DNA of 64,000 nt from NCBI GenBank assembly GCA_026874595.1, contig CM049306.1, forward strand, positions 26,959,519-27,023,518, written 5' to 3'. Shown piece by piece: positions 12,447-21,517 of this stretch. How positions within the stretch are numbered: the stretch's first letter is position 1; every line of letters begins with the position of its first letter. The position numbers and the translations under genes are program-made. The notes below the pieces were generated by a model, which saw nothing but the letters and a program-made list of their open reading frames with translations, ran no database searches and was not told the origin of the DNA. The stretch is from Sipunculus nudus. Lineage: Eukaryota > Annelida > Sipuncula > Golfingiida > Sipunculidae.

Positions 12447-15400
12447 AACATATATGTATGTTTACACATATTAACAAATATCAAGTCCATTGAATCATTT
12501 TACTGAAATGTTTCACTTTGGCACTATTATTAGACTTTAAAAAGCAAAATAGCCTTGTTAATTATTTTTACTTCATAAGACACTGACACACCCGAAACAG
12601 GTCTAAATATATGTATGAAGAAGGAACACATATCAGAATAAACCATGGTAAATATGGTAATTGATAATTATATATCACTAAATATTCTTCCACTTCATTT
12701 AACCATTAGCTCAAGTACATATGTCCATATTTGGAAAAAAAATGAAGTCCAGTGAAGGTTAGAAAAATAACATAATCTTTCATCACAAAATAGGAATAGA
12801 CAAGGATTTAGAGTTTAATCCTGCTGTGCAGTTTTAGGGGGATGGGTTTGATGGGGACTGTCATCCCCACTATCTTGGCCAGTCACTAGCCCACAGGGTT
12901 CCTGCTGATCCTTTGCTATGTTCATCAGGTTAAAATGATTTCTTATCCCTAATTCCACAGTTAATTACAGCATTAAAAGTTTACAATACTGCAAACATAA
13001 GTAATGTATGCTAGTTTGGAGAACACGGCATACAGTGTCAAGCAGACCTGCTGGGCCATGTGGAGGTCAGCTGGGCAGCATAGCGTGTACCGTAGATCCG
13101 CGTTTTGCCGCCGCGGCCATAAAATAAAGACTTACAGCCAAAAATCCTGACTAATATTTCTCGACAAGGGATGCGGCTATAAAACGCAGGTTAGGCTAGA
13201 TTCAAACATGTACAAGTGACTCGACGGCCCGCCGAGGCGCAATTGGCGATAATAGGCTGAGGAAGAAGTGAATACTGAGAACGTATATGTTATGATACTG
13301 CATATTTATATATTAATTTTATTCATTATTAATTTTATAAAATGTAAAATTGATATTTTAAACAGGCTTATATGTATTATAAAAATTTTCTGAGTCAGTC
13401 ATAAACCACGGCAATTTTCACGCAATGATTGATAAAAGATCGATATTCACTCGCCAAATTATGCATTCTATCAAGACTAACGGTTGTACCTATATTTGAG
13501 TATGGCTGCAATATCGGTAAAACATTATTTTAAGATATTTCTTGAACATATCATTTCTTTTCAAATAAACTGTTAAACAAAAGATAACCAAAGACCATAC
13601 GTTCTTCGGCAATTAAACCTGCGTTCACGTTCAGATACTTCTTCGTTCATTACCTTGTCAATAGATGGCGCTCAAAGGTCATAACCTCACCAGCTAGTTC
13701 CGTAATCTTTAAATATGGCACACTTTGCTAGCAGACGGTTCGGGCACCAGTGTGTATATATTATGATCAGCAGGACCCTGGGAGTACGCGTAAAGGCTCG
13801 ACGCAGGATTCGCTTATACAAAGGTTTTGTCAAGGTTGTTAATTGACCGACTTTGTATAGAGTGTAAATAAAAGCCATCATAAAGAGTACCGTTGGCTAT
13901 GATGTCCCATTGAAGTTTAATTAGCCAGGGTAATGGCGCAAAGTACACCAAGGCCCGCTAGTTCCGTAATCATTTTATGTGGCATCTTTGGCCGGTTCGG
14001 ACACCATTTTGCATATATTATGATCAGCACAACCCAAGGTTTTCTGGATATATGATCACCGACGAATGTGTCGTTTATTTAAATGTTTTGTTGTTAAATG
14101 ACCGACGATGTATAATGTCTAAATAATATTTAAACTACAGTTGTCCCATTCAATGCTTTGATGTCTCATTGAACTTTAATTAGCCAAGTTAAAGGCGCAA
14201 GATTCTCCGGCATTCAGTGATGTGTTAAATTAATTTCGTGGCCCTACTAGTATTCGTCTTGGATGAGTCGTTATAAACCGAACAAATTGTCATCTATTCT
14301 AATCGGATAGATCAGGCGGTTTAACCAATTAATTTAATTAATTAATTAGCCAAGCAACATACACAGTTGCAACTGTTTCCCAAAACTGTTATGCCTGACC
14401 GCATATCAGCATACCGCTGCGTACCTAGCTGCAGCCTAGCGTTTAAGAAAGAACCTTTTTTCGTTGTGTTCCCATACCTCACCCGGCAATGGAACGTGAT
14501 GAGAATGTGGTGCGGCCATTAAGTAAGGTTTTGGGAATTTTTTTCTCCAGTGAAGGAGCCTTCCAGATATTTTACGAACATGGGGTGCGGCCATTAGACG
14601 ACGTGCGGCGGCAAAACGCGGATCTACGGTACTCCAGTATGGATGCTGGGCTGGCTGGCCAGCCTGTGTGACGTCACATGCAAAGGGTCTATAGAGCTAT
14701 CCAAGGGCTCGTTTGTATAAATTTTATTTCCTGATCGGTCAAACGGTTCCCGATATATGAGCTTGGAATGTCATCAGCGTGAATGTGAATGTAGGTGGTG
14801 CCACGTGTGATAAAATCAAGAAAGCTATCCTGGATGTATAAGCATGACAAATTTCAGGTAAATTAGTGATTTTAACCCAAGGCAGATGAACAGATGGACA
14901 CTGTGCAAACATGGTTACAGGTGGCGCCACCATTTTTTGTGTATGTTATAAAGCAATCCAAGGGCTACATTTGTATAAATTTTATTTCCTGATCGGTCAA
15001 ACGGTTCCCAAGATATGAGGGTTTATGTGTGGAAACAGACGCACAAGTGGACACGGGATAGAGAGGAAAGGTCAGAGGTCAACGCAAATTGGTTGGGCAC
15101 CAGTTCACATGTGACCCGATAATTGGTGTAAGTTTCAGAAAAATCGGTCCATTAGTCTCAGAGGAGCTCTCTGGAAATGAACATGGCAGTGGCGGAGGAA
15201 CCCGGTAAAGATATGTTCATATCTGTAAAGGTCTCAAAAATAGAGAAAAATTTTGTAAAAAAACCCGAACAAATACAGGTGGTGCCACCAGTCTGCAGAA
15301 ACTGATGAAACACTCAATGATCAATATCCATGCAAACAATTATGGTGATCTCTGCATTAGCTGTTCAGATACTTCAGCTTTTGTATCAAATTTTCCATTA

Positions 15401-18400
15401 TTCTGAGCTGTACTTGGGAGTGCCATAGCTAAAAGGATATGGGTAACAGAGACCTAATTTCAGATTTCCATGTAGACTTATCATGGGTCTCCCTGTGTGT
15501 CAAGAATGAAGATTCTAGGTCCAGTCGTTACGATTTGTACCCTGTTGACAGATAACTACATCCTTAAAGGTCTCAAAAATAGAGAAAAAAAATTGTGAAA
15601 ATTTGAAAAAAATACAGGTGGCGCCACCAGTCTGCAGGAACTGATGGAACACCTCTTGATCAATATGTATGCCAAAAATCATGACCATCAGTGTTGTAGT
15701 TATTGAGATGTTGCAGCTTGTTTTTATCAAATTTTCCATTATTCTGGGGGGTTATTGGGAGCCCCCCCCCCCCACAGCTCAAAGGATATGGGTAACAGAG
15801 ACCTTATTTCAGGTTTCCATGGAGACTTTTCATGGACCTCTCAGTGTGTCAAGAATGAAGATTCTAGGTCCAGTCTTTATGATTTGTGCCCTGTTAACAG
15901 CTCTTCACATTTTTAAAGGTCTCAAAAATAGAGAAAATAATTCGTAAAAATTGAAAAATACAGGTGGCGCCACCAGTCTGCAGAAACTCATGAAACATCT
16001 CATGATCAATAAGTATGCCAAAAATCATGACCATCAGTGATGTAGTTAATGAGATATTGAAATTTTTGTATGAAATTTTTGACTATTCCGGGGGGTACTT
16101 TGGGGCCCCATAGCTCAAAGGATATGAGTAACAGAGACCTAATTTCTGGTTTCCATTGAGACTTTTCATAGTTCTCTCAGTGTGTGGAGAATGAAGATTC
16201 TTGGTCCAGTCGTTACGATTAGTGCCACATTAACAGATGACAGCATCCTTAAAGGTCTCAAAAATAGAGGAAAAAATCGTAAAAAAATCGAACAATACTG
16301 GTGGAGACCCCAGTCTGCAGGAACTGATGGAAGATCTCATGATCAATATGTATGCCAGAAATCATGACCATCAGTGATGTAGTTATTGAGATATTGAAGT
16401 TTTTGTATGAAATTTTTTACTAATCTGGGGGGTACTTTGGGGCCCCATAGCTCGAAGGATATGGGTAACAGAGACCTTATTTCTGGTTTCCAAGAAGATT
16501 TTTCATGGACCTCTCAGTGTGTCAAGAATTAAGATTCTAGGTCCAGTCTTTACGATTTGTGCCTTGTTAACAGATGTTCACATTTTTAAAGGTCTCAAAA
16601 ATAAAGAAAAAAATTTGTTAAAAAACTAAAAATACAGGTGGCACCACCAGTCTGCAGGAATTGATGGAACATCTCATGATCAATATGTATGCCAAAAATC
16701 TTGACCATCAGTCAAGCAGTTAATGAGATATTGAAGTTTTTGTATGAAATTTTTTACTTTTCTGGGGGGTTGGGGCCCCATAGCTCGAAGGATATGGGTA
16801 ACAGAGACCTAATTTCTTGTTTCCAAGGAGATTTTTCATGGACCTCTCAGAATCCCAAGTTACAAGGTTCTAAGTCCAGCAATTACGATTTGTGCCTGGT
16901 TAACATACAGACGGACAGACAGACGGACAGACAGACGGACGACGGACAAAGAGTGATCGCTATAGCTCAGATGACTTTCAGTCAGCTGAGCTAAAAATGG
17001 GAACTATGCTTTACTATTATCAGACATTTTACTGTTTGTGATTAATAACCTTAAATGCATTAAAATACTACACATAAAGAATAAATGTGTGTGCTATCAA
17101 GTGCCTGGTTGCTGAATAGGTTCCCAGATAAATATAAGAACATGCAAATCTTGGCAAGAATTTGTTAATAAAATTAATTTAAAAACAAGTTACCTATAAT
17201 TTAACATATCATGATAACAGGGCTGGTAAAAAATCGACTTTTATAAAAAAAAATCATGATTTTTTACTTTTTTTATTTAAATCGACTTTTATTGATTTAA
17301 ATCACCTAATGATGAATTAATCACTTCCTCTATTTTTATCAACTAAATTAACAGGTTTTATAATGCAGGTTATATGACGGTGTTTCAAAGTTGTTTAGAA
17401 AGTAATATGTACCGGTAGAATAAAAGGAATTTAACAGAAAGTTTGTTGTTATTAAATTGTGACCATTTGCCAACCTGATTCCAACATGTCATTTCAGGCT
17501 GATCATGTACTATAACCCTATAATATTCCTGCATACTTGCATTTAATAGCCAATTACCAAACAAAATCAAATTGAAATAATAAAATTATGTAAAATACAG
17601 TGTTTGAATGATCTGTTAGTCTTCTCTACTTAGTTTTAGTTTATGAGAATAGAATGTGTAGCAAGTTAATCCCATGCAACATTGCTGGTTTTGTTCACCA
17701 CTACTGGGTCTTTATCCATAAGAATCTAAGTAAATAATTCTGCACATCTTCCTTACATTTTATCAGTATATTTAAAAATAATGCAGCATTGGAAGACAAT
17801 CTTCTTGATAAAACAGCTCAATAGTTTATCATGTCCTGTATAGGAAACTGGTTCCCAAATTAACTTGAATGATAGTGTTAATTTGAAGTATGTATCATGG
17901 TCAATGTAAATACAAAGCTTACAACAAATAATTTTGAATTTTTGTCACAGAGGATCTGCAGTGGGTGAATTTTTTATGTTATGTAATTCATAATGTAGTA
18001 ATATCTATCACATTTGGTCAATTAACTTAAAAAAAACAATTTTGATGATTTTTATGACTTTTTTTACAGTGATTTAAATCATGATTTATATCACGATTTA
18101 AATCAAGTAATTTAAATCATACCAGCCCTGCATGATAATTACAAAAACCGTCTCAATATTATGTAAAAATACATAATACAGAGGCTGCACTATAAGTCAT
18201 AAAACATGTCTTAAAAGTTATAAACCAAATCTATGTTCATTTGGCATACCAGTATAACTGCAGTCACTACTGAGAAATCTGAGACCAAAGACAATTTATC
18301 TGGTAGAGCATGATGCTAATGTGTCCCACCTGTTAATAATGAAGCTAAGGATTCACAATTTTAACAAGTACATTTTACACCTATGATTTGTAGGTCTTTT

Positions 18401-18892
18401 CTTGTTCTTATTCTGGGTAAAAAGTTTGTTGTATACATCTTTAAACAGATCTATCATTAACTTTACTCTGTCACTTATTATCATATTAACCAAGGTACTT
18501 CAAACAAATAAACAACTTCAATACTGTCATTATACCTACTAGCTAACCTGTGCTGTGCATGATTTTTCAGTGTACTCAATGGAACTTACCTGGCCAGACT
18601 GAGACAGTAGCTCTGCGAATGTGATCAGCAGCGAGTGAGTCACAGTAGTCTGATATGAGCATAGTGTTAAAGAGTGAAGACTTGCCCACATTTGTACAAC
18701 CAAGAATGTACACAGGCCCTAGGTATGAAAAAAATGACAAAGCATCAAAATAGTTCAAAACGGTTCATCTGTCACACTAAAAGAAAAGATCAAGAAAAAT
18801 ATAGAAGAAAAATAATAATTAATAAATACCCAGTGTCAGTGATGGTCCATATTCAATGTTTTTAATCTTTATTCACATAACAATTAAAGTAT

Positions 18893-18933
<41 letters not shown>

Positions 18934-20295
18934 CAAACACACAGAACCACCTGTTAGTTATATTATTTCAGAACACCTGACTACCATTTCCATTATAAAC
19001 CGATAATACATGTCTCAAATACAAATATTTTACTGGTAATATTAATAATGTAAATAAAATCTATTTTATATAAAGTGAGTATGGCAACCTTTTCTGGACC
19101 AATCAGTCAGCAGTTTTGTTACCAGCTCTTCAATTCCGTATCCAGTCTTTGCACTGACCAGGGATACATGGTTTACATAATTATCAGTCACTAATCCCTG
19201 TTCCTGGCAAATACGCAGTAGATTTGCTTTAACCCTCCCAATGTGTCCTAACTCATCAACAGGAAGGAGGTCTAATTTATTCCCTACAACATAAAGAGGA
19301 CGTCTCTTTCCAATTAACTTTGCCAAATTTGGGAAAATACTGCCAGGCAAATCTGTCACATCAACAACCACCACAACTAGAGCATGGATATCTTTGATTG
19401 TTGCCAGGATCTTTTGATAATCTTCTGGGGTAACGGTCACATCTAGACAAGTCTTGTGAAAATGCATTAGATAACACCTCTTGCACTTTATTGATTGAAG
19501 CTTCCACAAAGGAGTTTCGTTAAACTTTTTTGGTTCCATATATCCTGGTCTTTCAGGGTCCTGACAGTGTAGAAGTGCTCCACATCCAGGGCAGGGTACC
19601 CTTGTTTTTGGAATCCTGGGATCTGGTGAACCATACACCTGTGGAGCAGGTGTTCCTGCCGGTCTATAGAATTCTTTCTTTTTCATGTTCTCATCATTAA
19701 AATCAATATCTTCCTCATTATCAGATAAATTATCTTCTTCAATCAATTTTTCTTGCAGGTTCATTAGATCATAATTGATTTGTATTTGGGCATCTGTGAA
19801 TAGTTTATTCAGTTCTTCAAAATCTGTGTTTGATTCTGGAGATGGCCTCTTCCTCCTGATCCTCCTCCTAATCTGTGCTTGCTCCTCAGCCAGCATCATC
19901 TCAGCTACCAATGATATCTGTCCAGGAGCATCATGGCAGGTCATTTCAGGAGGTCTTTCATCCTTAGAACTATTGTTATCTGGGTCCGATTTTGAATTCT
20001 CATCCAGCTTACTGCAACAAACTGTGGATGCACAGTGGAAATATCTCACTAGCCGTGGATTGTATTCATGATATAAAGAGAACACCTTAGTGTTGATATA
20101 TGCACCATTTCCAAATGGTCTGGGATGTGGACAAACAGAGCTTGTTTGCTTACTCCTCGTACAGTTCTTCATGCATTTTGTAATGGTGTTTTGGACTTTT
20201 GGCTTCAGTTCTTTGCATAACGACAGGGTATGTGCTTTTGTAAGATAAGCCAGGCTATGATGCCTTATAAAAAATAACCTCTGGAAACAGTACAT
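452..20295 (-). CDS. NOA1: NOA1, mitochondrial circularly permuted GTPase (7 exons, 3' end outside window)
   Basis: Spliced CDS: 20295-19089, 18718-18590, 10359-10186, 4796-4558, 3912-3781, 3171-3055 and 569-452, about 705 residues with all phases consistent. Motif order is that of a circularly permuted GTPase of the YqeH/NOA1 family: a zinc-binding cluster (C235, C238, C271, C274), G4 NKLD at about 339-342, G5 SAKTGYG at 381-387, then G1 GCTNVGKS at 409-416, the switch region [12 protein letters not shown], and G3 DTPG at 574-577. The C-terminal half aligns to vertebrate NOA1 (for example [10 protein letters not shown] and [14 protein letters not shown]). The basic N-terminus fits a mitochondrial targeting peptide. 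Known role of the family: mitochondrial GTPase needed for mitoribosome assembly and mitochondrial translation. Human NOA1 is about 698 residues. This protein is already that long without its C-terminal exon(s), mostly because of an extended acidic N-terminal region. Introns 2, 3 and 6 are swollen by transposons. Confidence 0.95.
600..945 (-). repeat. Tandem array derived from the NOA1 exon 7 acceptor and exon start
   Basis: About six degenerate copies of a unit of roughly 61 bp. On the minus strand each reads a pyrimidine-poor lead, TAG, then GTACCATTAGGTGACAGAGA and a CTGTGGAAGATATGG-like segment, closely resembling the true exon 7 start at 569. The GGTACC/GGCACC marks recur near 565 (true exon), 629, 701, 760, 821 and 882. 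The copies run into in-frame stops (GAT TAA), so they are not extra coding exons. They lie immediately 5' of the true acceptor in the transcript. Confidence 0.8.
1084..2150 (-). mobile_element. hAT DNA transposon, internally deleted, with perfect 8-bp TSD
   Basis: The terminal inverted repeats CAGGGTTGGGC (1084-1094) and GCCCAACCCTG (2140-2150) match perfectly over 11 bp. The 8-bp target duplication acagtgag is present at 1076-1083 and 2151-2158 with no mismatch. Length is 1067 bp. Subterminal regions are rich in GGGTTTTA/TAAAACCC, including a palindrome near 1147. The interior keeps only a transposase C-terminal fragment, so it is non-autonomous. It lies in NOA1 intron 6. The intact TSD suggests a fairly recent insertion. 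Confidence 0.92.
1388..1591 (-). pseudogene. hAT transposase C-terminal dimerisation domain remnant
   Basis: A 67-residue open frame contains [19 protein letters not shown] followed by an HNQLG and AAKLV segment. This is the signature of the hAT family C-terminal dimerisation region (consensus A-S-x-x-V-E-R-x-F-S). The catalytic domain and BED zinc finger expected upstream are missing from the 1.07 kb element. The frame ends at a stop 13 codons after the domain. It is a relic, not a working transposase. Confidence 0.85.
2159..3054. other. Rest of NOA1 intron 6, no gene
   Basis: AT-rich intron sequence. At about 2530-2545 there is an isolated copy of the GGTACCAGTCTA motif that forms the ends of the fold-back elements upstream of NOA1, followed by a short GC-richer stretch (2545-2640) and a C8 run near 2808. 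No exon-like conserved frame was seen on either strand. Confidence 0.5.
3055..3171 (-). CDS. NOA1: NOA1 coding exon 6
   Basis: The acceptor is TTCCCTACAG and the donor GTATGA. It encodes 39 residues including [14 protein letters not shown] and [11 protein letters not shown], which match the NOA1 segment WFTVVASNILPVHI and its downstream YQKHAG. Phase 0 on both sides. Confidence 0.93.
3781..3912 (-). CDS. NOA1: NOA1 coding exon 5
   Basis: The acceptor is TTTTCTGCAG and the donor CAG/GTGTGT. It encodes 44 residues with [16 protein letters not shown] and GLGRIDFIQ, the conserved NOA1 motif that follows the DTPG switch II region. Phase 0 on both sides. Confidence 0.95.
4270..4328. repeat. (TA)n(GATA)n compound microsatellite
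   Basis: A run of TA dinucleotides passes directly into GATA tetranucleotides, in NOA1 intron 4. A long C run lies close by at 4498-4512. Confidence 0.95.
4558..4796 (-). CDS. NOA1: NOA1 coding exon 4 (G3 motif)
   Basis: The acceptor is TTTTTTGCAG and the donor CAG/GTCATT. The first codon is completed across the intron (G|TG). Encodes about 80 residues. It ends with [14 protein letters not shown], where DTPG is the G3/switch II motif that binds the gamma-phosphate side of GTP. The preceding acidic and charged stretch matches the variable insert seen in other NOA1 proteins. Confidence 0.95.
5154..9289 (-). mobile_element. Helitron-like composite element 'A' (with internal tandem units)
   Basis: Read on the minus strand, it begins with an imperfect hairpin (AGCTCAGCTGACT...AGTCATCTGAGCT, ending at 9289) and a (CCGT)n-type tract. 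It ends with CAGCTGAG plus the palindrome-like GACCCATGGGTC and CTTG at 5154-5157. The hairpin end occurs three times (8446-8502, 8669-8712, 9246-9289) and the CCATGG end twice (5154 and 5876), so copies are tandem or nested. A core unit with GCCATGGTCAAATTTGGGC recurs at about 5463, 7190, 7870 and 8713. A relative in inverted orientation lies at 52268-54942. No Rep/helicase coding was seen. Confidence 0.7.
9326..9484. mobile_element. Tigger/pogo-like MITE
   Basis: A 159-bp segment bounded by CAGTAAAACCT and AGGTTCCACTG, which are inverted with two mismatches, and flanked by TA on both sides (the usual mariner/pogo target duplication). There is no coding capacity. It lies in NOA1 intron 3. 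Confidence 0.65.
9652..10087. repeat. 31-bp minisatellite, about 14 copies
   Basis: Near-perfect tandem units of ATACTGCAGGGACATGACAT plus CATGTATGTACA, each with a CTGCAG site. Copies differ by a few substitutions (acaagac/acatgac/acaggac) and one deletion near 10044. It sits about 100 bp from NOA1 exon 3. The long open frames across it are a by-product of a stop-free unit whose length is not a multiple of three. Confidence 0.97.
10186..10359 (-). CDS. NOA1: NOA1 coding exon 3 (switch I side)
   Basis: The acceptor is CCTTTTTCAG and the donor AAAG/GTAGG, phase 1 on both sides. With the preceding exon it forms [19 protein letters not shown], the conserved NOA1 switch I region with the TT pair. 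A basic helix ([13 protein letters not shown]) follows. 58 residues. Confidence 0.95.
12189..12275. repeat. (TA)n microsatellite, about 87 bp
   Basis: An uninterrupted TA run inside the 3.4 kb TIR element. A second shorter run is at about 12410-12441. Confidence 0.97.
13090..14629. mobile_element. 1.54 kb pogo-like TIR element nested in the 3.4 kb element
   Basis: A perfect 28-bp inverted pair lies at 13087-13114 and 14605-14632, starting GTACCGTAGATCCGCGTTTT and ending in GCCGCCGC. Reading the outer TA as the target duplication leaves CCGTAGATCCGCG termini, in the style of pogo/Tigger elements (inference). Inside, a block of about 270 bp is tandemly duplicated (about 13690-13935 and 13957-14200), with the shared segments CTAGTTCCGTAATC, ATATTATGATCAGCA and GAACTTTAATTAGCCA or close variants. 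Confidence 0.7.
14391..14520 (+). pseudogene. Possible THAP-type zinc finger N-terminal half (transposon-borne)
   Basis: ATG at 14391 opens 42 codons with spacing like the start of a THAP DNA-binding domain: two cysteines (RCVPSC, residues 10 and 14), an FP dipeptide at about 28-29, and a Trp at about 35. The second half of a THAP domain (AVPTY box, C-x2-H) is absent. The frame stops at TAA, which overlaps a strong donor-like AAGTAAGG, so it may be a first exon or a fragment. It lies inside the 13090-14629 element. THAP domains are known in P-type and Kolobok transposases, but the family here is not resolved. Confidence 0.35.
15275..16968 (-). repeat. Five tandem units of about 340 bp (family 1 core)
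   Basis: The segment ACAGGTGGCGCCACCAGTCT (or a close variant) recurs at 15275, 15614, 15960, 16298 and 16634, giving spacings of 339, 346, 338 and 336. Each unit also carries GGGGCCCCATAGCT and a GGTCTCAAAAATAGAG block. The array is part of element B, and its relative lies at 46520-47800 in the opposite orientation. Confidence 0.9.
17218..18130. mobile_element. hAT-type non-autonomous element (913 bp) with perfect 8-bp TSD
   Basis: The ends CAGGGCTGGTA and TACCAGCCCTG are a perfect 11-bp inverted pair. The flanks are catgataa at 17210-17217 and 18131-18138, an exact 8-bp duplication. Both subterminal regions are dense in GATTTAAATC-like palindromes and AAATCGA/TCATGATTT motifs, so the ends could fold on each other. 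No transposase fragment was seen. NOA1 intron 2. Confidence 0.92.
18283..18421 (+). repeat. Dispersed 138-bp repeat, copy 1
   Basis: It matches 20903-21037 closely (shared start AGACAATTTATCTGGT, shared end TTTTCTTGTTCTTATTCTGG). It includes GGTAGAGCATGATGCT, which resembles the D-arm part of a tRNA, so a degenerate tRNA-derived SINE is possible. A clear B box was not found. It lies about 170 bp from NOA1 exon 2. Confidence 0.7.
18590..18718 (-). CDS. NOA1: NOA1 coding exon 2 (P-loop, G1)
   Basis: The acceptor is TTCATACCTAG and the donor CCAG/GTAAGT, phase 1 on both sides. It encodes 43 residues containing [16 protein letters not shown], the GxxxxGKS P-loop. In a circularly permuted GTPase this motif follows G4 and G5, as here. 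Confidence 0.96.
18898..18931. repeat. (TA)n microsatellite in NOA1 intron 1
   Basis: A pure TA run of about 34 bp within the 370-bp first intron. Confidence 0.95.
19089..20295 (-). CDS. NOA1: NOA1 coding exon 1 (start codon, zinc cluster, G4, G5)
   Basis: The ATG at 20295 opens 402 codons plus one base, ending before a GTTGCC donor (weak but required by phase and homology). The basic, hydroxylated N-terminus suggests mitochondrial import. Residues 95-200 are acidic and low in conservation. CPGCG (235-239) and CKRC (271-274) form a treble-clef-like zinc site. [13 protein letters not shown] precedes G4 NKLD (339-342) and G5 SAKTGYG (381-387). No upstream in-frame ATG with similar support was seen. 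Confidence 0.95.
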
Positions 20296-20805
20296 TATTT
20301 TTTTCCTTTAACAGACTTTATTTAACAGAACAATGAAGACTTGTTTTTGAAAGTTGCTTAGAATTTGGGAATCCTTTCAGGTCACATACACAAATTCTTA
20401 TATTAACTTGTATTTAATTTACTGATCTTAAACTAAATTTGTTGAGCTAAATTGTTTTAAAGATCTCAGGATGCTGGAGTTCTTTTAATCTTAATCCCTA
20501 AATAAACTGTCAAGCGGTGTCACCATATTTCCCAACAAAAAGTTATTCATGCAGTCTACTGGTCTATGTCACATTCTTTTCTGCTATGTGAAACAGAAAA
20601 AAACTTAGGGCTCAAGTGCTCTCTGTGTTTTCTCCTTTGATTGCTACTTTCGCTGTCTGACAAAGTTCTGAAACTCGGGCCCAGCAAATGCACCCACGTC
20701 TCGTCTCTCCCGTGTCCTCTCCTGTCATTACTGGTCTGATCAAAACATTGCCATGTGCTTGACCGGAAACGTGCAGGCACTCTCCGCACAGAGAAGAAAT
20801 TGATC
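20296..20805 (-). promoter_or_regulatory. NOA1 upstream region (presumed 5' UTR and promoter)
   Basis: It directly precedes the NOA1 ATG. The proximal 250 bp are AT-rich. The distal part (about 20640-20805) is richer in CpG. A minus-strand 77-codon frame here has no recognisable domain. It is bounded at 20806 by a fold-back element. The promoter call rests on position only. Confidence 0.3.
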
Positions 20806-20902
20806 TAGACTGGTACCCGGCTCTTTTATGGCCCCGCTGCTCTCAGCCAGAGACACCCTTCCGCCAGAGGGCTCTTGAGAGTCCGAGTCTGCGCAGTGTG
20901 AG

Positions 20903-21037
20903 CCAGAGACAATTTATCTGGTTGAGCATGATGCTAATGTGTCCCACCTGTTAATAATGAAGCTAAGGATTCACAATTTTAACAAATACATTTTACACCA
21001 ATGATTTGTAGGTCTTTTCTTGTTCTTATTCTGGGAT
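20903..21037 (+). repeat. Dispersed 138-bp repeat, copy 2
   Basis: Same repeat as 18283-18421, in the same orientation, here inside the fold-back cluster upstream of NOA1. Confidence 0.7.
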
Positions 21038-21400
21038 AAACTGGTTCCAACTCCAAGATACCCGCTCATACCGGTTATCATTGACGTTCAGGCGGTCCAG
21101 CTTGTTTACCCGTGAAGAGTTCTTATACGACCATGTTCTTTTGCCAATTTTAGTTATAAAATATTTAAAAGGGATCTGTTGCTCAAAATTGAATGATGGA
21201 TGTATATAAAATACGATACACTGAATTAGTTTGATATTCCATTGTACGTGGCAATGATTTATCATTAATATCTATTAATCTAATCAATAATTTCATATGA
21301 AATGTATAGCAATATTTGGCAACTTCCCCGAGCAAACGAAATGTTAATTTTTCTCATATATATCCATATTGAGTTGGAACCACTCTACCGGAAAATCCGG
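21037..21400. mobile_element. TIR unit, copy 1 (ACTGGTTCCAACTC ends)
   Basis: It starts ACTGGTTCCAACTCC and ends GAGTTGGAACCACTC, an inverted pair. The interior (CGCTCATACCG, a CCGTGAAGA segment, AATATCTATTAATCTAATCA) is shared with 21518-21872. Confidence 0.65.
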
Positions 21401-21517
21401 AGTTGCAACTGGGCGTCTAGACTGGTACCCTGCTCTATAACGGCCCTCAGCCAAGCATAGAGACAGGCGTTCAACACCATCTTAAGTACTCCCAGTTGCA
21501 ACTCCTGACTCACCTGT

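Larger units (their letters stand above)
11285..14689. mobile_element. 3.4 kb TIR element with TATA target duplication and CRE-like octamer in both ends
   Basis: It begins GACCCTTTGCACTGACGTCA and its other end, inverted, reads GACCCTTTGCATGTGACGTC. TATA flanks both sides (11281-11284 and 14690-14693). An uninterrupted copy of the same host unit 250 bp away (14940-14965) reads gtgtatgttataaagcaatc, so removing the insert plus one TATA restores the host. Both ends contain TGACGTCA. The superfamily is not assigned: a 4-bp TATA duplication fits none of the common groups cleanly. A second TIR element is nested inside it (13090-14629). Confidence 0.8.
10678..15225 (-). mobile_element. Family-2 Helitron-like element nested in element B (5' end eroded)
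   Basis: Its 3' end (on the minus strand) is a hairpin followed by CCGTATTCTAG at 10678-10681, then T. The body repeats a unit with GGTGGCGCCACC and CAAACGGTTCCC. The 5' end stops at GGAACCCGGT near 15220 and lacks the TATCCGCCAAAAC hairpin present in other copies (43985, 47813). It is split by the TIR element at 11285-14689. Confidence 0.65.
10514..16997 (-). mobile_element. Helitron-like composite element 'B', interrupted by nested insertions
   Basis: On the minus strand it starts with the TTTTTAGCTCAGCTGAC hairpin end (16997), then a (CCGT)n tract (16909-16945), then about five 340-bp units, then a family-2 Helitron, then a short tail ending in CAGCTGAGCGTC, ATGACCCATGGGTCAC and CTTG at 10514. 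The same parts in the same order occur inverted at 46412-49158. About 3.4 kb of its length is a later insertion (11285-14689). It lies in NOA1 intron 2. Confidence 0.7.

Noticed and set aside
18283-18360. Possible tRNA gene (GGTAGAGCATGATGCT)
   Set aside because: Only a D-arm-like piece is present. No B box and no cloverleaf could be drawn.
19775-20071. 98-codon plus-strand frame
   Set aside because: It is antisense to NOA1 exon 1 and has no domain of its own.
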